Positions 11,640 through 23,452 of a stretch of 64,000 bases of DNA are shown in pieces (position 1 is the stretch's first letter; the number at the start of each line of letters is the position of its first letter). Origin of the DNA: Armigeres subalbatus (lineage: Eukaryota; Arthropoda; Insecta; Diptera; Culicidae). The stretch covers positions 378,850,995 through 378,914,994 of the forward strand of contig NC_085141.1 of NCBI RefSeq assembly GCF_024139115.2. Direction: 5' to 3'. The translations under genes were made by a program, and so were the position numbers. Below the pieces are notes generated by a model. It saw nothing but the letters and a program-made list of their open reading frames with translations, made no database searches and was not told where the DNA came from.

Positions 11640-12958
11640 TGCGTGCTGTTCCAAACACGATACAATGCGTACTAATTAAGTTTCTTTCCGCCCGCAAAAA
11701 GCAGAAAAAAATATTTCGGATGATCACGCGATCGTTCTGCGTGCTGTTAAATTACGATAAAACGCGTGCTGATTAAAACGCCGTCCTAAGCAGAACAAAC
11801 ATTTTCGGTAAGTTATGAGATCGTTCAAAACGTGATAAATAACGTATACTGATTAATTTACTTTCTGGCCACATTAATGAAAAACAACTCAGATTAATCC
11901 ACTTAGCATTGATGATGCCTTCTTCGTGCATTATAAAATATATTGAAAAAATCACATCAGAAATTTCAAAAAAGTTTTTTAGGGAATAGATCACATTTTT
12001 ACCCTCATTTTGCCTGTTTTTGCATTGATGTACTTAACATTGCCACATTTAAAAAAAAATCTTTTTTCGTTTGTCAATTTTTTTCCCAAAGGAATTACGC
12101 TATCCTTATGTGTGTTGTTCAAAGCACACTAACAGACACATCTTGTAATACGAAAAATGATTGATCGCGTACCAATTGATTTGTAAAACACAGAACAAAC
12201 ACGATTGATCGCGCTCTAATTAATTTGCTCACCGACTACACAAACAGAACAAAAACACCCCGATTTCGCAAATATTCCGCGTCCATAATGAACTACGATT
12301 GATCGCGCACTATTTAATTTGTTCACCAATCGCACAAAGCAGAACATAATTTCTGAAATGTTTTGCGTCGTATACGAAAACGATTGATCGCGCACTGATA
12401 AATTTGCTTTCCGATCACTCATAAATATTTCGCATCCTGAACACAACGCTACTGACCGTGCACCAATTAATTCACTTACCCACCGTACTCCACAGAACAA
12501 AATCACCCGGACCTTGAAAATGCTCTACGTCCTGAACGAAAGACGATTGATATCGTACTAATCAATTTGCATACCGATCACACAAAACAGAACAGGATCT
12601 CGAAAATGTTTCGTGTCGTAAACGAAAACGATTGATCGCGTACCGATAAGGTTGCTTACAGATCGCTTAAAAATATCCCGCGTCGTGAACAAAACACGAT
12701 TGATCGCGCACGAATAGACTTGGTTACCCACAACATTTAACTTCTCGAAAATGTTCTGCGTTCTGAACGAAACACGATAGATCGCGCACTAATTGATTTG
12801 CTTATCGATCGCACAAAACAGAACATAACACCCGAATTTCGAAAATGTTTCGGGTCGTCGTCGATTGATCGCGTACTGATTAACTAGCTCACCGATCGCA
12901 CAAAATTGTTCCGCATGCTGAACGAAACACAATTGATCGTACACTACCCACTCTATGC
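11640..12958. repeat. Degenerate 70-95-bp satellite (CGATTGATCGCG family)
   Basis: Diverged units carry CGATTGATCGCGCAC, then AATTTGCT, CACCGATC, CACAAAGCAGAACA, and ATGTT then GCGTC, then GAACGAAA. GATTGATCGC words fall near 12203, 12296, 12382, 12631, 12698, 12861 and 12929, so spacing is 67-95 bp. A remnant continues at 13340-13455 beyond two inserted palindromes, and a further copy lies at 23190-23400. Confidence 0.8.
11882..12115 (-). mobile_element. CTTTCTCGT-type element, truncated copy 3
   Basis: Begins with GATTAATCCACTTAGCA and CTTCTTCGTGCATTATAAAATA, matching the tail and end of the element at 60640-61094. Similarity fades after the CCCAAAGGAATTACG region. It interrupts the CGATTGATCGCG satellite. 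Confidence 0.6.
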
Positions 12959-12959
12959 G

Positions 12960-13054
12960 AGATCTTATATGATGCAACATGAGATGCTACAGTGGAGGCG
13001 ATATACCTATTTAGCCTCCACTTTAGCTTCTTATGTCGCATCACATACGATCTT
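12960..13054. mobile_element. 95-bp palindromic MITE-like insertion
   Basis: AGATCTTATATGATGCAACA at the left pairs with the reverse complement of the right end (TGTCGCATCACATACGATCTT-like), with arms of about 40 bp around a 14-bp loop. It sits within the satellite. No clear target duplication. Confidence 0.6.
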
Positions 13055-13069
13055 GTTAAGAAAATTATT

Positions 13070-13330
13070 TTGAGCTTTTTAGTGGAATGTCTTCACTTGT
13101 CATAAAACGAGTTTGTACAATCCCATTTAATTCCACCACTTAATTGTACCTTGACAGATACGTATTTTGACCTCAACAGTAAGGTCATCTTCAGTGTCTC
13201 GTACTCGTCGAGTCAAGTACGAGACACTGAAGACGACCTTACTGTTGAGGTCGAAATACGTATCTGTCAAGGTACAATTAAGTGGTGGAATTAAATGGGA
13301 TTGTACAAACTCGTCTTATGACAAGTGCAC
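13070..13330. mobile_element. Foldback MITE family 1, copy 1
   Basis: Near-perfect palindrome with arms of about 115 bp. From the outside inward the arms read TGACAAG/ATAAAACGAGTTTGTACAA, a TTAATTCCACCACTTAATTG block, ATACGTATTTTGACCTCAAC, then CTTCAGTGTCTCGTAC around a central ACTCGTCGAGTCAAG. The left outer end continues AGCTTTTTAGTGGAATGTC. The same plan recurs at 17831-18110, 26323-26432 and, shortened, 49582-49675. Confidence 0.8.
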
Positions 13331-13520
13331 GATCTTGTGTTGACTGGGTAATTAATTTGCTTGCCAATAGCACAAAGCAGAGAATGACACTCGTATCTCA
13401 AAAATGTGCCGCGTCTTGAACGAAAAACGATTGATGGCGCACTCACTGAAAAAGAGACATAACACATTGAACATTTACTCATCAAATTCATCGTCATTCA
13501 AACACCACAATATCTGTTTG

Positions 13521-13738
13521 CTAAGCTAAAGCTAAAGCTAAGCTAAACCTAAGCTAAAGCTAAGCTAAAGCTAAGCTAAAGCTAAGCTAAAGCTAAGCTA
13601 AAGCTAAGCTAAAGCTAAGCTAAAGCTAAGCTAAAGCTAAGCTAAAGCTAAGCTAAAGCTAAGCTAAAGCTAAGCTAAAGCTAAGCTAAAGCTAAAGCTA
13701 AAGCTAAAGCTAAAAGCTGGGGCTAAAGCTAAGCTAAA
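13521..13738 (+). repeat. 11-bp tandem array (AGCTAAAGCTA), left block
   Basis: Very regular repetition of TAAGCTAAAGC for about 200 bp. The last units grade into AAGCTGGGGCTAAAGC, the first appearance of the G-rich motif that follows. Confidence 0.95.
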
Positions 13739-16065
13739 TAAAGCTGGGGGTGGGGTGGGGCTGATTTCAGGCTGAGGCTGAGACTGAGGCCCCTGGAGGC
13801 TGGGGTGGGAGAACAGAGGTGAGGTACAGGAGGCTGGGTGAACAGGGAGCTGGGAACAGGCTGAGGGTGGGCTGGGAGTGAACAGGGGAACAGGGCTGAA
13901 CAGACTGGGAACAGTGGGAGCTGGTGGGGCTGGGAACAGACGGGCTGGGGCATGGGGCCTGGGTGGGAACAGGAACAGGTGGGCAGAACAGGGTGGGGTG
14001 GGGACAGTGGTGCAGGACTGGGAACAGGTGGAGAACTGGGGAATTGGTGGTGGTGGGGATGGGGTGGGGCTGGGTGCTAGCTGGTGGGCTGGAACAGGTG
14101 GGGAACATGGGAACAGGTGCTTGGGGAGAACAGGGGCTGGGGACAGGTGTTTGGGGTGCAGAACAGGGTGCTGGGGTGGGGAACAGGGAACGGTGGGGTG
14201 AACAGACAGGGGTGGAACAGGTGGGGAACAGGGGTGGAACAGACAGGGTGGGGTGGTGGGGAGTGGAACAGAGTGCAGGGGAACAGGGGTGGTAGCTGGG
14301 GTGGGGCTGGTGGGGTGTGGTGAGGCCTGAACCTGAGGCTGAGTGGGAGGCTGGTGGGGCTGAGGCTGGAACAGGGCTGCTGGAGTCAGGAGCTGGGGCT
14401 GGTGGTGGGTGAGGCTGAACAGGGGTGAGGCACTGAGGCTGGGAGTGGGAGGCTGAGAACAGAGTGGTGGGAGCTGAGGCTGGAGGCTGGGAACTGAGGT
14501 GAGGGAACTGGAGACAGGTGGGGAACGGGTACAGTGCTGGGGTGGGGTGGGAACAGAACAGACAGGGGTGGGTGGGAGGTGGTGGGCAGTGGAACGGAAC
14601 AGTGGGTCAGGGGTGCTGAACAGGGAACAGGAACAGGAACAGGGGGTGAACAGGTGGGAACAGAGTTTGGTGGAGGGAACAGGGAACAGGGAACAGAGAC
14701 AGGTGGGGTGGGCTGGGGAACAGGGTGGGGAACAGGGAACAGATGTGGGAACAGGGCAGGTGGGGTGGGAACAATTTGGAGTTGGAACAGGCTGGGGTGG
14801 AACAGGAGCTGGGCTGGGGTGGCGGGTGGAGTGGAGTGGGCTGGGGTGGAGTGGAACAGACAGGTGGAACAGGGGTGGGGTGGAATGGGTGGGCTGGAAC
14901 AGGGCTGGGTGGAACAGGTGGGGTGGGGGTCTGAGGCTGAGGTGAACAGGAGGACAGGTGGGTGGGGGTGGAACAGGTGGAACAGAACAGGGCTGGTGGG
15001 TGGGGCTGAGGGCTGGGGAGTGGTGGGGCTGAGGCTGGGGGGCAGGCTGGGAACAGGGGATGGCACAGAACAGGGGCTGGAGCTGGGGAACTGAGGGGCT
15101 GAGGTGAACAGAACAGGGGAGCTGGAACAGGAGTGAGAACTGGGGTGGGAAGGTTGGGGAACAGGAACAGGAACAGGGTTTGGAGTGGAGGTGGGGTGCA
15201 GAGACAGACAGGAACAGGAGGTGAACAGGTGGGGAACAGGTGGGCTGGAACAGGTGAGACAGGGAACTGGGAACAGACAGGGGCTGAACAGGGAGCTGGG
15301 TGGGGGAACAGGAACAGGAACAGACAGGTGGAAGGAACAGGTGGGAACAGGAACAGTGGGGTGGAACAGTGGGGAGGTGGGGGTGGGAACAGGAACAGAC
15401 AGGGTGGGGGCTGGGTGAGGCTGAACAGGGGTGGGGTGAACAGGAACTGGGGAGTGGGGCTGGAACAGGTGGGGCTGGGAACAGGTGCAGGGCTGAACAG
15501 AACAGGTGGTGGGGCCTGAGGCTGAAGGTGGGGAAGTGGGGTCTGGAGTGGGAACAGGTGGGAACAGAGCTGGTGGGGCTGGGGTGAGCAGGAACAGGGT
15601 GTTCAGGTGAGTGGGGGCTGAGACAGGAGTGAGCTGGGAGCACAGGCTGGTGGGAGTGGAGGCTGGGTGGAGACAGACTGGGGGGAGGTGGGGAACTGTG
15701 GGTGGAGGTGGAACAGGTGGGAGTGGGAACAGAGATGAGACAGGGTGGGAACTTGGGAGCAGGTGGGGTGGGCTGAGACAGGGGCTGAGACAGGGAGTGG
15801 AACAGAGAACAGGGAACAGGGCTGGTGAACAGGTGGGAACAGGTTTGGGGCACAGGAACAGGTGGAGTGGGAACAGTTTGGCAGGGGCTGAACAGGGTGG
15901 GGACACAGGGAGGGTGGGGTGGGAGGGCTGGAGTGGGGAGCTGGGGCTGGGGCTGGTGGGGCAGACAGGGCTGGGGAACAGGGCTGGTGTGGGAGTGGGG
16001 GTGGGGTGGAACAGTGGGGTGGTGGGGAGTGGGTGAACTAGGCTGGGGTGGAGCTGGGGCTGGTG
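13739..16065 (+). repeat. 2.3-kb G-rich low-complexity tract (GGGAACAGG / GGGGCTGAGG)
   Basis: Composed almost entirely of GGGAACAGG, GGTGGGG and GCTGAGGCTGG words on the + strand, with C limited mainly to GCTG and ACAG. Dense G-runs give high G-quadruplex potential. Both sides are flanked by the 11-bp AGCTAAAGCTA array. The antisense frame of 727 residues (13670-15853) is Pro/Ser/Cys-rich low complexity and is not credible as a gene. The tract may be a true minisatellite or a sequencing artefact of the flanking array. Confidence 0.85.
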
Positions 16066-16203
16066 GAGCTAAGCTAAGCCCCTAAGCTGGAACTAAGCTA
16101 AAGCTGGCAAAAAGCTAAGCTAAAAAGCTAAGCTAAAGCTAAGCTAAAGCTAAGCTAAAGCTAAGCTAAAGCTAAGCTAAAGCTAAAGCTAAGCTAAAGC
16201 TAA
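16066..16203 (+). repeat. 11-bp tandem array (AGCTAAAGCTA), right block
   Basis: Same unit and orientation as the left block at 13521-13738, resuming after the G-rich tract. Confidence 0.9.
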
Positions 16204-17830
16204 TAAAATTTCATGTGGACAACACGCTAATTCAAAACCCAATTAGCGAAAAACAGCTCACAAAAATTCCCAAAAAGCTAAGTGCAGCACAACCATTTCA
16301 GGAATTTGACAATTGTTGTTGTCAGATAAGCAATAATAGCCAATAATATCATTAAAATCGTAAGATTATTCCGCATTTTCAGCTTCGGATCATTGCCTTC
16401 CTTTCTTCTTGTTATATAAATAGCAATTTCTTTCGTTACAGAATCTTGCCGGAGCAAGCGGCCACTCAATCTTGCTTTCGGGTGGGAATGAAAAATCTTC
16501 TTCGACCGCATCAAGGTCGTGCACGTGTCTGTGTTGGAACAGTAAGATAAGCGAAGCATCATGCGGGGGGATGTTTGTTTGGTGTTTTGTCTTTACATTC
16601 CCACATTTGCTGCTCTCTTGGAAGCCGACTGAGGTCGAGACCTGCTTATAAAGTTGGTGATAAGAGGTAGCGATAAAAAGGATTGAAGTGACAGTTCAAC
16701 TAATGCAATGTCAGTCGACGGCGCGATGACATTTTGGTGGTGTGTCTTGAGAACGTTTAGTATCACAAACAAAGTTGAGGGGTTCAAAGGTATTCAAGAG
16801 TTGGAAAACATTACAATCAACACTATTGTACTTGAATATTGGTTATAGAAAATGCTAATATATTCATATAAACCGAGCATTTGGGATTTTTACCTGCATT
16901 AGTAATAATCAGGAATTTATTGATAGTTTCTAAAAGTTTCAAATTGATAATGAATAGTTTCAAGCTTTTTCATAAATTATTCCCACAAGTTTACATAAAA
17001 GAATCAATTCTGCTCTACATCATGACCAACTCATGTTTAAAGCATGAAAGTTCAATCAAAGCACACAAAGAAGCGGAAAATACACTGAATCGAATTGAAT
17101 AACCATGGACTACATCAAAGTTTTCCGGGAGATAATCCACCCCAAAGAAGTGCAAACCGATGCAATGCCACAATCCAAGACTTGAGCCTCGCACTCCGCT
17201 TTCTAAGCCTCAACTGGCAGAATTAAAAACGTAAAGCTCCACCAGTGCAACTGCATCTGCTCTGGAGCGTGACACGAATGAATAGATTCAATTCCCTCCT
17301 CGCACCGTCTAGTACGGAAACGAGTCTTTTCAATGTTTCCAACAATCACAAAAAAAACATCTCTAGTCTCTTCGATCCAAACAAACCAAACCAACCGAAC
17401 CTTCATCGAATAAAGTCGGTTAGTTAGTTGGAGAGGAGGATTTCCATCAAGTTGACTTGAGGGTTGAATGCAAGAATTATTCTCTTGCACTTTGTTGTGG
17501 GGCTTCGCTAATCCATTCGTTCGTGAGAGGCTTGGGTTCACCATTCTTAGATGAGCTTAACCCGTGGATCGCCTCAATCAGATATAATACTTTTCTTTTA
17601 AATAACAAATGAATGAAGAATTCGAGCAGTAGCCCTGTTCAATAAAAATCGAATATTTAAATTTTTAGAATAAAATCGACATTGTGTTTGACAGAGAAAT
17701 AGGGAAATTTAAACTAACGTGTCTTGAAGATTTACTCAATATTTATTATATGTTTTGTATTAACCTAACAGTCGAGTCATATACGCGGAGTTAATGATTC
17801 ACAATAGTTTCGAGATCAGAAAAATATATT
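16204..17830. other. Non-coding stretch without recognised features
   Basis: An antisense frame at 16278-16562 ends with a hydrophobic stretch of about 20 residues, but it matches no family I know and has no neighbouring exon. Nothing else supported. Confidence 0.4.
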
Positions 17831-18110
17831 AAGCTCTCTTAGTAGAATGTATTCAACCGTCTAAGACGAATTAAGTACTCTCCATTTAATTCCACCAATT
17901 ATTTTCGATATCTTTGCAGATACGTATTTCGACCACAACTGTGTGGTCGTCTTCAGTGTCTCGTACTTGACTCGACTCGACCAAGTCGAGTCAAGTACGA
18001 AACACTGAAGACGACCACACAGTTGTGGTCGAAATACGTATCTGCAAAAATATCGAAAATAATTGGTGGAATTAAATGGAGAGTACTTAATTCGTCTTAG
18101 ACGGTTGAGT
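17831..18110. mobile_element. Foldback MITE family 1, copy 2
   Basis: Palindrome whose arms carry CAACCGTCTAAGACGAATTA, TTAATTCCACCAATTATTTT, ATACGTATTTCGACCACAAC and CTTCAGTGTCTCGTAC around a central ACTCGACC/AAGTCGAG. Left outer end is AAGCTCTCTTAGTAGAATG. Shares its inner half with copy 1 at 13070, whereas the outer half differs, so the two are subfamilies. Confidence 0.8.
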
Positions 18111-18745
18111 TTCGAGATACCAATTTTCGGTACAATTCATCATCAAATCTCAAAGTTTAGGTGGATAAATCAGTTTTTTTTATTCATTTACCCTACCGAC
18201 AACGATAATCCGTGCTTGCTTCAGATCAACCTGAAAATATGCTCCGTTTCCAGTAAGAAACCAACAAACAACCATCCAAAACCTCATTTCCACGTTTTCA
18301 GATTCGAGTGAACCGGCAGCCATTCGTCTTGTTCAAATTACGGGTAGGATGGATGCCTCCCCGACCAACAGGAGCTGCTTTGGTGTTTTCAGTCAAGGTC
18401 GTCACCGGTTCGCTGTGGGGAAGAATCTCATATTTATCAATGTAAAGGACGCCACATAACTCCCACGACTGATGAAGATTGCCAGATAATAAGCGCGGAA
18501 GGCTGGGGAAAAGGCGACACCTGAAAAGGCCGTTATGAAGAGGATTTTATTACAACCCATAGCAAGGGCTTCTACTTGGAATCGAGGTCAAGAAAGTCGC
18601 TTCGGATCCGTGGTAGTGTTACGTAGGACGACGGGTTATCATATAAAATCTCATAAATCAATTATAAGAATTGTTACTCATCAATGTGAAAAAAATGTTC
18701 ATTTCTTTGGTAACGTATGTAGCCAATATAAAGGATATTAATGAG
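18111..18745. other. Non-coding stretch without recognised features
   Basis: No repeat ends, RNA or conserved coding sequence could be supported. Confidence 0.35.
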
Positions 18746-18990
18746 TAAACATTAATGTGTAAAAAACACTTCCACAGCTATTAACTGCGAGGTTCCTAAG
18801 CCAAGATACCATTTTTGTATTCGTATATCATGAGGCTAACACGATGATACTTTTATGCCCAGGGAAGTCGAGACAATTCCCAAACCGAAAATTGTCTAGA
18901 CCTGCACCGGGAATCGAACTCAGCCACCCTCAGCATGGTCTTGCTTTGTCATCTTACCGCACGGCTAGGGAGGGGCTCTCATCGACAGCA
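18746..18990 (-). mobile_element. tRNA-derived SINE (Feilai-like), copy 1, 3' truncated
   Basis: Reverse-strand copy of the SINE described at 45545-45835. The pol III B box appears in reverse as CCGGGAATCGAACT, and the head ends GCACGGCTAGGGAGG. The distal part with the AAG-rich tail is missing. Confidence 0.8.
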
Positions 18991-19056
18991 GAAATAGTTA
19001 TCTATTTGATGTCAGTTTAAAATTTTTGTGCTGTACATTTTGTTATATTAACCCTT

Positions 19057-19275
19057 ATGTGAGTGACGGGGTACCCGGGTACCCATTCTGATATTGAAAG
19101 TTAAATAACTTGTTGTAGATAAGTTCAAATACTTTGAAACTTTCTGACATCTCGTAGAAGGTTGAGACGAAGCGACGGGCAAAGTTTGAGGTCCAGGTTG
19201 CGATTAGAGCGCTTATTAGGGGTCGAAAACTATTTATACCCCTTAAACGGGTGACGGGGTACCCGGGTTCCCAAT
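19057..19275 (+). repeat. Direct repeat of a GTGACGGGGTACCCGGGT motif
   Basis: The 18-bp word GTGACGGGGTACCCGGGT occurs near 19062 and again near 19252, each followed by an ACCC or TCCC extension and an AT-rich stretch. It looks like two units of a dispersed tandem repeat; only this pair is in the window. Confidence 0.55.
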
Positions 19276-19394
19276 CATATAACAGAGGGCCTGTATATTT
19301 ATATGAGTGTTTGATTATATGAATCTTTGCGTATGTCACTGGGACAAAGGCTGCTCAAGTGCATGTACATATTTTTGGAGGTGTGTGTTTTAGA

Positions 19395-19698
19395 GGCCAA
19401 CGGGTGGCCACCTGGAATATCCGGAACATCCGTAAAAATGGTCAATTCGTAAATTCCATCGTACAGCGACGGGATTTTTGTAAAACTATTTTTTGCCCAA
19501 CCCTGAGTATGGAATTGATGCTTCGACCTACATACGGACCATTGTGTCCACTGGGTGGTCCCCTGAAGGTCCGGAACATCCGTAAAAATGGTCAATTCGT
19601 AAATTCCATCGTACAGCGACGGGATTTTTTTAAAATTATTTTTTGCCCAACCCTGAGTATGGAATTGATGCTGCGACCTACATACGGACCATTGTGTC
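19395..19698 (+). repeat. 150-bp tandem duplication, two units
   Basis: CCGGAACATCCGTAAAAATG starts at 19421 and 19571, exactly 150 bp apart. Units share CAGCGACGGGATTTTT, TTTTTTGCCCAACCCTGAGT and CATACGGACCATTGTGTC. A diverged third unit is at 26926-27110, so this is a dispersed satellite. Confidence 0.85.
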
Positions 19699-21500
19699 GA
19701 TCGAGACCGTGAAGAGACGGAGCAACTATACCGCGCTAATAACGCACGAAAGTTCTATGAACCGTTCACGTAAGGGCCACGTGTCACAGCCTGATATGTG
19801 TAAGGATATAAACGGGAACCTTCTTACGAACGAGCGTGAGGTGATCCAAAGGTGGCGGCAGCACTACGAAGAGCACCTGAATGGCGATGTGGCAGACGAA
19901 GATGGCGGTATGGTGATGGACCTGGGGGAACGCGCGCAGGACATAATTCTACCGGCTCCGGATCTCCAGGAAAATCAGGACGAGATTGGCCGGCTCAAGA
20001 ACAACAAGTCCCTGAGGTTGACCAACTACCAGGAGACCTATTTAAACACGGTGGTGAAGCACTGGCTAGAGCGCTGCACTGGGTCATTACCAAGATTTGG
20101 GAGGAGGAAGTTTTGCCGCAAGAGTGGATGGAAAGTGTCGGGTGTCCCATCTACAAAAAGGGCGATAAGCTGAATTGTAGCAACTATCGCGCATTCATTG
20201 CTGAACGCCGCATACAAGGTACTCTCCGAAATTTTATGCCGTCGACTAGCACCAATTGCAAGGGAATTCGTGGGGCAGTACCAGGCGGGTTTTATGGGCG
20301 AACGCTCCACCACGGACCAGGTGTTCGCCATTCGCCATTCGTACTGCAGAAATGCCGCGAATACAAAGTGCCCACACATCATCTATTCATCAATTTCAAA
20401 GCCGCATATGGTACAACCGATCGAGATCAGCTATGGCAACTATTGCACGAACACGTTTTCCGGATAAACTGAAACGGTTGGTCAAGGCGACGATGGATCG
20501 GGTGATGTGCGTAGTTTGAGTTTCAGGGGCATTCTCGAGCCCCTTCGAAACCCGCAAGGGGTTACGGCAAGGTGATGGTCTTTCGTGTCTGCTGTTCAAC
20601 ATCGCTTTGGAAGGGGTAATACGAAGAGCAGGGATTAACACGAGTGGTACAATTTTCAATAAGTCCGTCCAGTTATTCGGCTTCGCCGACGACATAGATA
20701 TTATGGCACGTAACTTTGAGAAGATGGAGGAAGCCTACATCAGACTGAAGAGGGAGGCCAAGCGGATCGGACTAGTCATCAACACGTCGAAGACGAAGTA
20801 CATGATAGGAAGAGATTCAAGAGAAGACAATGTGAGCCACCCACCGCGAGTTTGCATCGGTGGTGACGAAATCGAGGTGGTCGAAGAACTTGTGTACTTG
20901 GGCTTACTGGTGACTGCCGAAAATGATACCAGCAGAGAAATTCGGAGACGCATAGTGGTTGGAAATCGTACATACTTTGGACTCCGCAAGACGCTCCGAA
21001 CGAATAGAGTTCGCCTGACAATCTACAAAACGCTCATTAGACCGGTAGTCCTCTACGGACACGAGAACTGGACGATGCTCGTGGAGGACCAACGTGCACT
21101 TGGAGTTTTCGATAGGAAAGTGCTGCGTACCATCTATGGTGGGGTGCAGATGGCGGACGGTACGTGGAGGAGGCGAATGAACCACGAGTTGCATGAGCTG
21201 TTAGGAGAACCATCCATCGTTCACACCGCGAAAATCGGACGACTGCGGTGGGCCGGGCACGTTGCCAGAATGCGGACAGTAACCCGGTAAAAATGGTTCT
21301 CGACAACGATCCGACGGGCACAAGAAGGCGAGGTGCACAGCGGGCAAGGTGGATCGATCAGGTGGAAGATGACTTGCGAACCTTCCGTAGACTGCGTGGT
21401 TGGCGACGTGTAGCCATGGACCGAGCCGAATGGAGAAGACTCTTATATACCGCACAGGCCACTTCGGCCTTAGTCTGAAAAAATGAATGAATCTTATTAT
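19699..21500 (+). pseudogene. LINE reverse-transcriptase remnant, family 1 copy A (frameshifted)
   Basis: Starts abruptly after the 150-bp repeat, so it is 5' truncated and lacks the endonuclease. RT homology runs through several frames: a pre-RT linker (19700-20010), then a different frame with the finger region (WMESVGCPIYKKGD near 20130), then others; an in-frame stop falls at 20517. The catalytic box is present as FADDID near 20682. The downstream C-terminal domain is intact from 20607 to about 21280 (TSKTKYMIG, LYGHENWT, RWAGHVARM), then shifts frame again and ends near 21478. A short TGAA-type tail follows. The element is dead. The clade is not determined; the C-terminal region resembles RTE/CR1-type insect LINEs. 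Confidence 0.85.
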
Positions 21501-22445
21501 CTTGAATACAACCATTATGGTTTTATTCAGCGGCGCAGCCGCTTTTGGTATTTGTTGAAATTTGTGACAAAAAATGCCGCGGAATTCCTTTCCATTTCGT
21601 TGGAATTTGATTTTTTCTGGCGAAATTTATGGAATTTAACGAAACGAAGCGAAATCAAAAAATCTTATTTCGTCATGGTCAAATTCCGCGAAACGATTTT
21701 TTTTTTCGAAATACCGCATATCCTTAGAGCCTTTATCTATCGATGAATTTTCAAAATTTATATGTCAATTGACTCGGAAAATCTCAAGCAATTTGTCAGT
21801 TTCATTGAAACTTTTTATTATTTACGATGAACTATTAAAAATTTCAATTTTTTTCCTATCCAGTAAAAATATCAGAACCATCCGTACTCGTTCATGCACA
21901 TTCTCAACACGGACATCAGAATGGGCCTTGTGACCCACCGTTTCATTTTCTCAGGGTATAAAACGGCCCATGATTCGCGCTCGCTCGTCATTTCTGTACG
22001 ATGATCCATGGTGAGTGGTGGTTTCTGCATCTGTAGCGGTTTAGCGGAAAACTATCGAGTGGCTCTGTATCTGTTTTTGCTGCAGGACCAATAAATTGGT
22101 TCTTTTCAGGACAACCATGTTATACAAGGGAAAGTTGTTGTGTGAAGAATTTTGTTTAAATTTTAAATTAATCGCGTTGGGACAACCGAAAGTTACCGTC
22201 CATAGCAGAATCACGAACGCGCGTCGGAGGGAGATGGTACAAGTATTTATTCGCATGGATGACATCAGATGCAGCCAAGTGAAATTTTCTCAAGATTCTG
22301 ATTTGGCTTTGTTACTGTTTGTGTCTGGGAAGGCGAATTATTGGAAATCAATCGTTTTTTAAGTATCACAATTTTATGGAAGCGAAGGTTTAGCAGAGAC
22401 GGATTTCGTTTGAAGCGCAAAACATAATAACTTGGAGACTGCTTT
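21501..22445. other. Non-coding stretch with a possible core promoter
   Basis: The first part (21540-21720) has A/T-rich GCGAAAT/AATTTCG words. The only feature of note is the TATA-like and initiator pair at 21957-21993, listed separately. No coding family was recognised. Confidence 0.35.
21957..21993 (+). promoter_or_regulatory. Candidate TATA + initiator core promoter
   Basis: TATAAAA at 21957 is followed about 31 bases later by TCATTT (A at 21990), the usual TATA-to-start spacing. Thirty bases on, ATGATCCATG is followed by GTGAGTGG, a good splice donor. No downstream exon could be identified, so this may be an orphan element promoter or chance. Confidence 0.3.
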
Positions 22446-22695
22446 GGGACAGTTCGTCGAATGACATTTCGTCGAACGACGTTTAGTCGAATGACATTTA
22501 GTCGAAAAGACATTTGGTCCAAGGGGCATTTAGACGAATGTACATTTAGTCAAATGGACATTTAGTCGAATAGTCATTTAGTCGAATGTATATTTGGTCG
22601 AATGGACATTTAGTCGAAATGACATTTAGTCGGAAGGTTATTTAGTCGAAAGGACATTTAGACGAATGAACATTTAGTCGATTGTTCGAAGTCGA
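22446..22695 (+). repeat. GTCGAATGACATTTAG short-repeat block
   Basis: About a dozen diverged copies of a roughly 18-20-bp unit GTCGAATGACATTTAGTCGA. The same unit forms the arms of the foldback element at 23750-25674, and a GGCC version forms the element at 50872-54041. Confidence 0.85.
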
Positions 22696-23189
22696 TAGTC
22701 GAAGTTCAATCACCAACGGAAGAAACGAATGCAGAAGCCAATGAGGATTTTTCACTTGAGCTAACAGAAACTTTTGGAGACCCTGGTGGATTGAGCATGA
22801 GCATGATTGACCGCCCACGGTTGCTACTCCGTTATTGCCAGGCCAGCTGTAATTACACAGAGATCCAATAGATGAAATTTGGGACTAACATCATCTTCAA
22901 TGTGTAAGAACTGGTGATCCAAAAATAAGCAATACCAGCGCCGGCTGTGTCCGAATGCATGTCAATTAAGGAATAGGTAGGAAATTGTTGACGTGATACT
23001 TGCGTTGATAGAAGCCGACGAGTCATCTGCACTTCCACGAGAAATCACTGGGATGTTGAATATAAGGGGTAGGGAGTGTGGCAGGGTTCGTTTTGGTTAA
23101 CTGGCTGCCGGGTATAGCGTGTAGTTTGAATTAAAAAAAAAAAAAAACAATCGAGAAACGCTAAATATTTTAATTATCGACCGCACTAC
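22696..23189. other. Non-coding stretch; short open frame of unknown origin
   Basis: A frame at about 22714-22870 is acidic then basic and ends in TAG. It might be a remnant of a mobile-element ORF, but I do not recognise it. An A-run lies at 23133-23147. Confidence 0.35.
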
Positions 23190-23400
23190 ACGGATGCGAA
23201 CTAAATTTACACTTTCTGATTAACTTACTCACCCGGACAAAGCAGAACAAAATTTCGACGACTGGCCGATCGCTCTGCTTACTGGAGAAGCTGTATTACC
23301 GGCCACGCAATGCAGAACACAATGTTTCGGCCGATCGCACGATCGTTCTGCTGTCTGAAACAAGAGAAATCACGCACTGAAATTCACTCACAGAAATAGC
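23190..23400. repeat. CGATTGATCGCG-family satellite, isolated copy
   Basis: Shares TGATTAACTTACTCACC, CAAAGCAGAACAAAAT and GATCGC..CGTTCTGC words with the array at 11640-12958. About three diverged units. Confidence 0.65.
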
Positions 23401-23452
23401 AAAATATTAGGTACTGATGGTACCTACTCTTTTCTATTATTTCTATATGTTA

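Noticed and set aside
13670..15853. 727-residue antisense open frame
   Set aside because: Pro/Ser/Cys/His low complexity translated from the C-rich strand of a G-rich tract; overlapping frames are open too, and there is no domain or start context.
16278..16562. 94-residue antisense frame with a hydrophobic C-terminal stretch
   Set aside because: No homologue recognised, no neighbouring exon, and one hydrophobic run is not enough.
22096..22362. 88-residue frame after a TTTTCAG acceptor-like site
   Set aside because: Considered as a second exon for the 21957 promoter, but the peptide matches nothing and the phase could not be confirmed.
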